Below are positions 12,693 through 22,610 of a DNA stretch of 64,000 nt, one piece after another. Both the position numbers and the translations under genes were made by a program. The stretch spans positions 11,642,905-11,706,904 of the forward strand of contig NC_136019.1 in the NCBI RefSeq assembly GCF_048128805.1. The letters run 5' to 3'. Under the pieces are notes generated by a model that saw only the letters and a list, made by a program, of their open reading frames with translations, did no database searches and was not told the DNA's origin. How positions within the stretch are numbered: the first letter of the stretch is position 1; the number at the start of each line of letters is the position of its first letter. This DNA comes from Centroberyx gerrardi. Taxonomy: Eukaryota; Chordata; Actinopteri; Beryciformes; Berycidae.

Positions 12693-15600
12693 CATATTTC
12701 TTGCATATTTCCATACTTTGTGTGTCCCCCACTTTAACAAAAGGGATGAGATGATGTACTGGAGATTGCATTCTGCATTCTTCCACCCAGACTGGACAAA
12801 TTGCAGCCCTATGTTATATGGCAGCTCCATCCATCCCCAGTCAGTACTTTATACATTTTTACAGGGTTTGCATAGTAGGAACAAGGTTCACCACTTGAAG
12901 GATAATGCTGGTGGTTTTTAAAGTGTGTGCTAATTGTCTAGGTTGCCCGTCTTTACATTATTCCTGGTGTTGTCTGCACCGTCAGCATAGTTGGAGATAT
13001 CAGGGCTCATTTTCCTCCCTTCAGAAGAAGCTGTTTGCTGCTATGAAAAACAACTTCCACAGATTTGAAAATTGCCTATAAGCTAAATAATCCATCACAA
13101 TGAGCATGGAGCCTTAATTTGGTTTTGTCAAAGTTTCATTGTCAAAGTACATTGTGTACTGTGAATCACCTAACACCCACAGGAAGAAATGTAAGTCTCC
13201 GCCAGGAAATAATACATTAATAAAACTTGTTGCCTTACTTACCAATCGTCACATCTATGTCTTTTTTTATTTAGGGCATCTTTGATGGCCAGGACAGCAG
13301 TTAATTTCAAGCCAGGTTTGACACCGTAAAGTTTGTATGTAAAAATGCTAAAAGCCGAGTATGCACTGCAAAATGACTGTAATCTAGACATGGCCAAAAG
13401 TAAATGGTTATATAACTCTATATGACACAAGTATTCTCGTTTAATGCATGATACATTCAAATAAACAACCAGCATTCATATCGGCTTCAATGTACATTTC
13501 CGTCACAACAAAATTACATAGCTGTACATTACTATCAAATTTGTATGTTAACTGGTCCTAAACAAGCTGTCTCTCTGTTGGGATCAAGAATCATTTCTGT
13601 CAAACTGACTTATGCCTGTACAGGAGAGTGGAGGGGAGTCATTTTGTGAAATTGAGAATGATTTTGAATGATTTCATATACAGTAAATGTGACAAATGTG
13701 TATTGAAGCTGGTAAATCGTGATTGTTCCATGAATAGCATGAATCATGTTATAAGACTGAATGTCTCATATGTTCCTTTACTCATTTACAAAACTGTTTG
13801 CCCCAACACCACAGTTCAAAACTTCAATTTGGAAAACAGCTTTTAAACAGTCTGGTAGCATGTGTGGGGATAATTATATTTTACAAATATCCCTATTATC
13901 CAAACCTCATCTCTCACCTCACTTGAACTGCTGACGTTTACGTATTGCAGTGACCATATAATATGTTTTGTGTCAGCCCCATTTGAGATATATGCTTTCT
14001 GCTTTCATTACCCTGTCAAAGTTGTCATTTTCCGCAACAATTACTCTCCAACATAACATCAATTAGCATGCTTTTATTTTGCTTTTCAAAATAATGTGTC
14101 TCTGGTGATGGATGTGAAAGGGTTCTTCATTTCCTTGTAGTGAAAAATGTCAGTAAACACAGTACGGGTGTGGGAAATAACCTGCTGTCTTGGGCAGAAT
14201 GTTGCTATGCAGGGATGGTGAAGAGAAGTCTGCACACTGCTCTTGCAACGCCACATGGATCATTTCAGTGAACACAGTACTAATGTTTCAGACCCATCTC
14301 GTCTTTCATCAGAGTTTATCAGATACAGTTTCAGATTTTGATTAAAGACCAGACTGGTCTGAAACGTTAGTACCGTGTTCAGTAAAATAACTGATGTATT
14401 GCAAGAGCAATGTGCAGAGTTCCCTCTACCAAGTTTGATGTTTTCCCTCGTCTAGTCTAGATGCAAATAACTACCTGCTGCTATATGTCATTAGTCAGGA
14501 AAGTGAGGTCTCCCCTTGTCCCCTTAAATATCACTATTGTTTAATTGCATTGTCAGAATCTATTTATGTCTTTCACTCTCTCCACTTTTAGTTCCCTACC
14601 TACAACATATAAAATATGATTCAGGACAGAATAATTTCTAAAAGCCCAAAATATTATCAGAAAGTGGTTCAGGGCTTAGATGGCAATCTTCGAATGTTTA
14701 TTATTTTATGGCTCTTGGTTTGAAAAAGGTTTGAGAACCCCTGATTTAGTTGAATCAAAAGTACTGTTGGGTGGCACCCAAGGAAAATGACAAAATGCAT
14801 ATTTGCCACAAGAGATAATTACTATTCAGACTACTATTAATTACTATTAGCCTATAGTAATTCTCAAGAGTTTCCAGGAGGTGTGGAAGTCCCACCCCAC
14901 CCTGCCAGAAAGACTACATTTGATTCCTGAAAATGCCAAGTCATTTGGACCGATCAAAATTTACTGTCTCTAACATGTCCTCCCAGATTTGAAAACTGAT
15001 ACCTGTGTCGCATGAGCCTCCGCTTTCCTGCCTCTCCCTAGTTAGACTATTGAATAAAGCAAAAACTCCCCAAATCTATTACAAGAAAACCCTCAGCGAA
15101 ATGTAACTTCCAAACGATGCAACTTAAATAAATGGCATCTCAACTGATCTTTGAGTGGGCAGGTAAAAGAGTGCAAAGAATGTGAAGGTTGTCATTGCAA
15201 AATCCAAAAATCACTCACCTTTCAATACCAATGAACCGTCACCTTACGCAAGTCTAGAATAGACCGATAAAGCTAGACAAAAATAAAGAAGCCCATCTTA
15301 GCCTGTCTCATCACACCAGTTTTACCTGCTGTAATCACGTCACTCCACCCTGTTCTGTGTTCTTGCTCTTAAACTCTGGTGTCTGCCTCAGCCCTTGTCG
15401 CATTCATACATGAAAATATCCCATCCACTAAACAACATATAGGGAATGCTCTACAGCATATGAAGGAAGAACTGTTTATTTTCTTTATTCAAAGTTAGCT
15501 AATACCATGTTTCACTACATTCAAATGTTCATTTCGGTTTGTCAAAGAGATGCTCTGATGGTGATAGCAGTGAGCAGGAAGAGGTCCAACCTGTTCTGCA

Positions 15601-15750
15601 GCAATCCGTTCAGTGCCAGAGTTTGTTCCTAACTTGGCCAATGCCAAGGAGCCATGAGACTGCAACTTAAAAATACCCTTGAGCTAAGTTAACCATGACC
15701 TGATGCACTTGTCAATGACTTGATTGTGGATAAATAAACAGCATTGGGTC
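12693..15750. other. Non-coding 5' flank of the block, copy A
   Basis: No frame with coding character or credible exon signals was found. The stretch is collinear with 52770-55833. The only recognisable structure is the fold-back repeat at 14230-14417. Confidence 0.6.
14230..14417. repeat. Imperfect fold-back repeat (copy A)
   Basis: Two arms of about 62-65 bp are imperfect reverse complements. The left arm starts ctgcacactgctcttgca and includes acagtactaatgtttcagac; the right arm has gtctgaaacgttagtaccgt and ends tgcaagagcaatgtgcag. A spacer of about 60 bp separates them. It is probably a foldback or miniature element; the same structure is at 54303-54490. Confidence 0.75.
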
Positions 15751-15928
15751 TAGGGCTGGGTTTAAAAAACAAGCACAAGATTTAGAGAATGAGGAACCTA
15801 ACCACACTGTCCTACCCAACACATCTCACTACCTGAGCCCGAGCCCCACCCTACCTTACCACATTTTTCTCATTCAGCTTGGCCAATGCCAAGGAGCCAT
15901 GAGACTGCAACTTAAAAATACCCTTGAG
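15751..15928. other. Mosaic junction at the right edge of copy A
   Basis: Three short pieces are joined in order. 15751-15769 is the first 19 bp of the hAT-like element (tagggctgggtttaaaaaa). 15772-15879 matches 56527-56634, which in copy B lies about 0.7 kb beyond the end of the block. 15878-15928 repeats 15633-15683 from the block itself. The hAT fragment 15929-16755 then follows. The overlaps at the joins are only about 2 bp. Nothing here is coding. Confidence 0.8.
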
Positions 15929-16755
15929 TAGGGCTGGGTTTAAAAAATCGATTTTCCGATTCAAATCGATCTTCATTTGAATGATCCCATATCGATTCAT
16001 AAAATCCCGAGATCGATCTTTTAATATATGCCCAATATATCCCTGTAGAGTCTGTAGAGTTGCACAACTTGCTAGCGCCGGCTGCCGGCTATTTAGCCAT
16101 CTACTCACATCTGTCTGGCCGGCCGCTTTTATAGCTGAATGTCACTAAATATTCACACTACCAGAATTTGGTGGGGACAACAGAATTTTTGAATGAGAGT
16201 GACTGCGCATGTCTGGTAGCCTACATACTGGAGCAGACTGAAGTAAAATAACTAGACTCAGACTGTCTGTACGGGTAACAGGAGTCACTCCACTCCTCCG
16301 ATCTCACGATGGCTGGAAATAATGTCTGTAACCATAGTAACGTTTACTTCAGACCAATATTGCGGCTACCATCGCCTGTATTTTCAGTTTATTTGACACC
16401 AGTAACACCAGTAACCAGCGGCGTCAGTTTATCCATAAGATCTTAATAAACCGCCATTGACAGCGGCGTCATATTCTCTTTTTCCATCACAGGAACTTCA
16501 TACTTATAACAGCAACATTTGGGCTGAAGGCCGCAGAACTGGAACAACCGCAATGTTGAGGAAACAGACTGGATCGAAAAATTGAGAATATCTCACAACA
16601 CTTACCTCCGTCTCTTTCAAATTAAGGATGATAATGTTACGTAACATAACGAGTGTTGAGCCACGTAACAACCAGCTGTCCAGTCCCGTTCTGGTTCACA
16701 CTACTCGGACTAACCGAATCCGCTCTCAAATTCAGTATCAGTACCTGAATTTTTC
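15929..16755. mobile_element. Truncated hAT-like element (5' 0.83 kb)
   Basis: This matches 7173-8010 closely from the terminal TAGGGCTGGG up to cctgaatttttc, then breaks abruptly into unrelated sequence. There is no second terminus and no target duplication, so it was probably copied or joined as part of the junction rather than transposed. A small internal indel (near 16240) separates it from the 7173-9028 copy. Confidence 0.85.
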
Positions 16756-17002
16756 CACTGTAGCAGTTACTGCAGTGTAGTAAAGTAGTGCAGTATCAAT
16801 CACAAAAATGATTTATAATTTGATGTTTTTAGTTATCTGTTATGTATTCGTGAAACACACCCAACTACAACCTGACCTCATGCCAGATAACCAAAACAAC
16901 AAAAGAAGAGACTAAGTATTCAAATGAAATATATTGACAGTATGTGTACCCTCTTCTCAGTGTCTAGCCTACAGATCCTTTGTCAGCTAGTGCTGGGGCT
17001 TT

Positions 17003-17267
17003 CTAGGTCGCAGGGTCAGAGTAGTGATACCAGTGTGTGCGATGCTGTGCATATGCTGTGAGCTCCCTGATGCTGCCAGCTACGTCGGGTTCAGACTGCC
17101 TCTTGATTGAACCGAGACACGTGGCTGCAATGACGTCCTCCTTGGCTGGCCTGTCAGACTGGGCGCACGGGTCTTCTGGGACGGGGATCTTCAAAACCTG
17201 GCTCACATAAGGTGCAGGTCCTGGAACACGTGATCAAAGATGAGGTCCATCAACTCATCGACGTAAT
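17003..17267 (-). pseudogene. Unidentified coding relic
   Basis: On the minus strand an acceptor-like site (ttgttactccacag) is followed by a frame reading DYVDELMDLIFDHVFQD. A single-base shift at about 17217 then leads into a second frame reading SQVLKIPVPEDPCAQ and ending at a TAG at 17003. The two halves read like one protein interrupted by a 1-bp deletion, so a pseudogene or a relic of a domesticated transposon gene is suspected. A further acidic frame (reading MEEEEDEEDPGSA then a stop) lies upstream at about 17510-17560 and may be another exon. The family is not recognised. Confidence 0.3.
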
Positions 17268-17967
17268 CTGTGGAGTAACAAACACAGAAATCATAAGTTC
17301 CATTACAAGAGTGTACATCACATACTAGTGTGTAGCAAATTTGCAATTTTCATTTATAGATTACTTTATACTATAGTTTATACTTTATGACATTTGTATA
17401 TTTATTGAATTTTCATATTTACAAAGTTTTGTGTGTGCAATAAAAATGTGTGTTGGTAAACATACTGAAAGTTGGCTCAGGGGGTCGGCTAAGCAGACCC
17501 AGGGTCCTCCTCATCCTCTTCCTCCTCCATTAGGTCAAGACGGGTCTCCTGCATGGTCTCTTGGTAGGTGGGGAGGTCAGGCTAGGTTGTGGAGGAACAA
17601 AGGGGACAGCTGAAGATCCAACTCTGAAATCTCTGCAATCCAAAACTACATTACCACAAACTACAGCCCCAATAATTACTATGTAGTTGATTCTAAATGT
17701 CTCCAACACAGTCTCAAGGAAAATAGTACATTATAACCTCCAGAGAGGTAGTATTTCTTGTAGTGTCGTTGTTCAGGTTTTCTAGGTTGCCACAACCCCA
17801 GCTGATTACAAGACTAGACTTACAAGACTAGGTGCAAAGACAGAACGTGAAATGTTACATCTCATCAGCCAGTAACTCCCTTCCATTCATTTGGCGTTAG
17901 AAGTGAAATATTCATGAGTGACAAGAGTCCCTGATCGACAAAGTACTTTTCGAGTTTTGCCACGTTA

Positions 17968-18382
17968 CAGTTGCGGTTGTCTCGTGTAAGGAGATGTGTC
18001 CGCAAAGTGAGCCAGAGGAGCTAACCTTAGCTAGCGGCTAGCGCTAGCGGCTAACGCTAGATTAGCTTGCTGCAAGTGGCACTAGCCCCTAACCTTGAGT
18101 ACGTGTGTCCCAACGGCACCAGGTTAACGAGACGAGGTGCTCGTTTTGGCCGGCTGAGGTAGCCTACAACCGACTCTAGCTACACATGTTTTTGTCCCTA
18201 TTGCTAACTGTTGTCGTTGTGGCCAACAGGCTTCCTCGTATTCACAGGCCCGCATCTGTCTCATCAGGACTGGAGCTAAGTCGCTACCCGATGCTAATCG
18301 GACTGAAATACCATAAACTACCGTATCCATTTCTCATTCTCAAGTTATGTTAGCGGACACATCTCTCCACATAAGGCAACTG
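17968..18382. mobile_element. Candidate miniature inverted-repeat element
   Basis: Imperfect inverted ends face each other 415 bp apart. Left is cagttgc (17968-17974) followed by gagatgtgtccgc (17991-18003). Right is gcggacacatctc (18353-18365) followed by gcaactg (18376-18382). The two matched words and their spacing are conserved in both ends. The interior has a cluster of gctagcg/cgctagc motifs near 18030-18060. No clear target duplication was found, so the class is unknown. Confidence 0.45.
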
Positions 18383-18799
18383 ATTTAGCAACAAAGCATC
18401 ATAGAGTGTAAAATAAACAAGAACACAATGTCGCAAACAAGCAAATGGAACATAACTTTACACGTTAGTAAACCTTGACATGTTCTCAACAGCTGACTGT
18501 ACTTGGAATAAACTGTAAATATAATCACAAAGTGGCGACACTTACCGATTGCACGTTTGCTGTTGAGTCACGTCCAGTTAGGATAGATCCATCTTTCAGG
18601 TGCAGTTGATTGTTTTCTGGACATTTTTCCGTGCTAGGCTAAGCTACAGACAACAGGGTTTTGGTCTTCCGCATTCAGTTGCCGGGCACCACCCCGTCTA
18701 TTACGAGATTGGAAGAAAACATGAATGCTCTTAGTCCTATTTAGAACATGGGGTAGTGGTGCACTCTTGTGGCCGAAATGAGTATTACAACAACAAACA

Positions 18800-19190
18800 C
18801 TTAGAAAAATGAGCCTGACAAAAAAAAACTTTTTTTCCACCTGTTTTCCCAGATGGAAAAAAAAAAAAGTGAACTTAGAAAAAAATGATCCTGGCAAAAC
18901 TTTTTTTTTTTTCACCTGCCAAAACTTTTTTTTTCCACCTGTTTTGACAGATGAAAAAAAAAAAAAAAATTAACTTAGAAAAAAACGATCCTGGCAAAAC
19001 TTTTTTTTTCTTCACCTGCCAAAACTATTTTTTCCACCTGTTTTCACAGATGAAAAAAAAAAAATAATTAACTTAGAAAAAAACGATCCTGGCAAAACCT
19101 TTTTTTTTTTCACCTGGCAAAACTTTTTTTTCCACCTATTTCACAGATGAAAAAAAAAATTAAGGAACTTAGAAAGATTATCCTGGCACC
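18800..19190. repeat. Tandem repeat with alternating poly-T and poly-A runs
   Basis: About four units of roughly 100 bp, each starting acttagaaaaaaa-gatcctggcaaaac, followed by T runs, cacctgccaaaac, more T, ccacctgtttt-acagatg and an A run. T and A runs alternate within a unit, so each can fold into long hairpins. Flanking partial units extend to about 19290. Confidence 0.8.
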
Positions 19191-19647
19191 ACCTGTTCTT
19201 AAGTCATAAACACAGGAGAGAAAACAATTTAGATCAGACTTAGAAAATGGATCACCAGATTTTTTTTTTTTTCTCACTTGCCTCTCAGGGCTTCCGTAAA
19301 TGAAAGTCAAGTCAGAAGGATAAATTAAAATCACTCATAATATCTTCAATTATGTTGTGTTGTGTCTTTTTCCTTTTTGCTGAAGGGAGGGTAGTCGGAT
19401 TTATTTAGGAAAGCAGATGAGGATGAGGATTTGATTTTATTTAGATTTTTAATATTTTATTTCAGCATTTCGAAATAAATACTTGCATCAATGGCTTCTA
19501 AGTATGGTAGATAGTACATATGGTACAGCCCTCTTTGTATCAGGCCTTTATTTGTCCTCATCACAGTTTACAATATGCCCAATATGACAATTCTGAGAAA
19601 CAGAATACACGTGGATCTTTATAGCTAGTTATTAGTGATTTAACATC

Positions 19648-20100
19648 AGTGGTGGAATGTACATTTACTCAAGTACTGTGCTACAATTTTGAGTTACTTG
19701 TATTTTACTTGAGTACATGTATTCTGTTACTTATACTTATGCTTCACTACATTTCAGAAGCATATATTGTACTTTTTACTCCACTACATTCATCTGACAG
19801 CTGGAGTTACTTTGAGATTAAGATTTTACATACAAACCATATGTCAGTTTATAAAATACAATGAATTGTTAAGATTAACTGCCGACAACATTAAAATGCT
19901 CCTTACACATTTTTATATTAATAGTAAAATATATAATATAATATAACACCTTGAAAGGGTCCATTCTGCATAAGAAATACTTTTACTTTTGATACTTTAA
20001 GACATTTTGCTGAAAATACTTCTGCACTTTTACTTGTAAGTAAATTTTTTTATCTAAGTAATTTTTTTATCTGTACTAATGAGTGCATTACTTTTTCATC
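19648..20100. mobile_element. hAT-type non-autonomous dispersed repeat, right end lost
   Basis: It begins CAGTGGTGGAATGTACATTTA and has repeated tactccactacatt and ttactcaagtac-type words, later aatacttttacttttgatac. This composition is familiar from abundant teleost repeats that end in TTCCACCACTG. That right end is not visible before about 20110, so this copy is truncated or diverged. The family assignment is from memory of the pattern. Confidence 0.65.
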
Positions 20101-20931
20101 AACCAGCTCATATCTTCACTTTATTCCGCAACATAGCAGAAAGCAGAACACGAGTAAAGTTAAATGTGTCGTCTTAACTGTTACGGTTTTGAATGTTACC
20201 AATAGGATCAGTCCATAAATGTGCACACCTTCCTTCAGTCCAACTGAAATCTGAAAACACAAACTTTATCATACATTCTTCAATTTGTCCTGTCAACTAT
20301 GGTCAATTAAAAATACTTTTTTTCATCTCTAAGCCACATTTATTATGATTATATATGCACATTTACCTATCATATGGCCAAAATGCAGAAAACAATACAA
20401 GCAAACAATTGAAATATGAGATAAGATATAAGTCAAGTCATTTTAGCCTGGGTTCATTCCTTACATCAAAGCTGAGGTTGGTTAGTCAACTTCTCTGCAG
20501 TAAAAGTTGTGTTAAAGTTGTGGCAGCTGAGGTTTCTTGGATAACTGATGATTCTGTGTTGAAATCAGAGTAACACAGCATTTTTGATAAAAATCAGAAT
20601 TATCAGGACAATTGAGAATTATCGGGACCATGTGACGGTCAGCCAATCAAAAGCTGCGAAACATACACATGTGTGAATTATTCATGAGGGGGTGCAGTAG
20701 CACAGAACCACCTCCAGGGGCGCTGTGTTGATACACAGATTATACACAAAGTCTGGTAAATGTGAATTAGACAGACATTTGCGGATTTTTTGGAATTGAG
20801 CTCTCTACACCTATAGAAACACTTCTACACTTTTAGAATTAGCAGGACACTGACCCTGTCCTGCTAATCCGAAATGTCCGCCTAATGCTGGTACGTATTC
20901 ATATCAAATGTCTGCTTAAATCACAAAAACC

Positions 20932-20932
<1 letters not shown>

Positions 20933-20974
<42 letters not shown>
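20933..20974. repeat. (CA)n microsatellite
   Basis: A pure CA run of about 21 units. Confidence 0.97.
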
Positions 20975-20977
<3 letters not shown>

Positions 20978-22217
20978 CCCCAAAGTTACAAAGTTAGACA
21001 GACTTTTTTAAAAGAAATTTGTATTTTGCTCATCATGAAGATCTACTATTTCTTACATAAAGTATACAAAATTATAATGTGAGCTCACAGAATACACTTA
21101 TGTATGACAGTATAAATATATGTATAAATAAGCAAATTGACTGGATAATCATACAGGACATTGTTCTGATATCATACATTTCTTAATTACGATGGCTTTT
21201 GACTTACAGTATATCTGACTCACTGGGTTTTGCACATTTCTCTATCTATTGGTAAACATGGAGGAATTCATGTATGCACACACTTATCTTCAGAGGCAGT
21301 GGAGGTGTGACCCATCTAACTTTGTTAATGTGAACTAAATGATCTTTGATTAAAGCCCCAATCCATAATCACAGTATTATGCTCCTGCAGCTGCTACAAG
21401 GACTGAATGTATGTGAAACCTAAACATGAATTTCACATGCATTTTGAGACTATATAAAGGTGTTCATGTTTATGTTAAACAGAGCTGTATGTTGAGTAAT
21501 CGTGGGTTAGGCAAGCTGTAAAAGAGCTATTTCCATATTCCAAGACAAACTCCCCAAGGATCTGTGTGACTGGATCTGACATTTCTTACAGATAACTAAA
21601 TTCTGGATTGAGGCTTTAATTTAAACGTTGGGTAATGTATACATTAACCATTTGATAGACAAATGTGGTCTAGAGTTACACAAAAAGTCATGGGCCATGA
21701 TAACTATAAGATAAACTATAAAATATAAGGATACATTGTTGCTCAAGCATTCACACTGCAGCGATATCTGTGATCAGTTCCTCAGCAAACGAAGCGTCAC
21801 TGCAGGGAGCGACTGAATCCTCCCCGCCCCCTTCTTTCTTACAACTTTAATTTGATTGGTTGAAAATGTTTTATCTTTGCCTCTGCATCCAAAATAATCA
21901 CTCTGAGATCGAGCCAAAAATATAGTTATCGTTTTGGATGTTTTTATAGTTATCGTTGTAGTGGGAACACAGATATTGTATTTACTTAGAACAATTTAAA
22001 TCTTTTTATAGTTGTGGTTATATTTATAGTTTTCATTCTAGATGTGAATTGGCCTTTAAAGTCAATCATTCTAAAGTTATTTAGTTCTAAATGTTGCTAT
22101 AGCACATGGTATTCAATGAGGCAAATTGTATATATATTGTACATAGTGCAATTATTTTGGATGGACTATCTGGATATCCCACAGTTCAAATGATTTAAAT
22201 AATCATATTATTGTACT

Positions 22218-22223
22218 TTTATT
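22218..22223 (-). promoter_or_regulatory. Candidate polyadenylation signal of the triple-SEA gene
   Basis: AATAAA on the minus strand, about 390 bp downstream of the stop codon at 22611-22613. It is a plausible end for the last exon; other signals cannot be excluded. Confidence 0.35.
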
Positions 22224-22610
22224 TCTAGTATTGCCATATTATTTTCTTTTCATTGGACCAGGTGCTTAAAGCTGGCTGCATCCTGGATTGAGCTCATTCT
22301 GTCCTCTTGGTCCATCCCACAGTGCAACGTGTGTTCAGTGTTTTCCAACTGGCGTTCCAAGGCGTATGCTGTCATTTGCACAGTTGGATAGTGACTGAAA
22401 TCAAACCAGGAAGCCATCCTCTGAATGTGCCTGCTCCATTGTCCTTAATGTGTCTGGCCATTACAATTTAGAATTTAATATCTGGAAGTTATTCCCAAGC
22501 CATCAATGCTTGAGACCCTCACAAATCTCGTATTTTTAATGACAACAAAGTCCTTTCTCATACCAGTGACGGTGGCCATTGTCCTTTGACATTTATGTCT
22601 CCGCTGACAC

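Larger units (their letters stand above)
1..15750. repeat. Segmental duplication, copy A (left edge outside window)
   Basis: This block is collinear and nearly identical to 39195-55833, base by base apart from scattered substitutions and a few large indels. The left edge is cut by the window, so the true extent is unknown. The right edge is at the shared sequence gcattgggtc (15741-15750, matching 55824-55833). Differences from copy B: a longer CA run (49-102), a 10-bp deletion near 2038, loss of about 2.7 kb of internal exon repeat around 5.8-6.5 kb, a 4-bp deletion near 6550, a hAT-like insertion at 7173-9028 beside a contraction of about 1 kb, a 256-bp deletion near 9877, and a 1266-bp insertion at 11427-12692. 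A real tandem duplication and a mis-assembled second haplotype are both possible. Confidence 0.9.
16756..22200. other. Intergenic region between the junction and the triple-SEA gene
   Basis: No confident gene was found. The region contains a possible gene relic (17003-17267), a candidate miniature element (17968-18382), an A/T-run tandem repeat (18800-19190), a hAT-type dispersed repeat (from 19648) and a CA run (20933-20974). The remainder is AT-rich and featureless. Confidence 0.6.
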
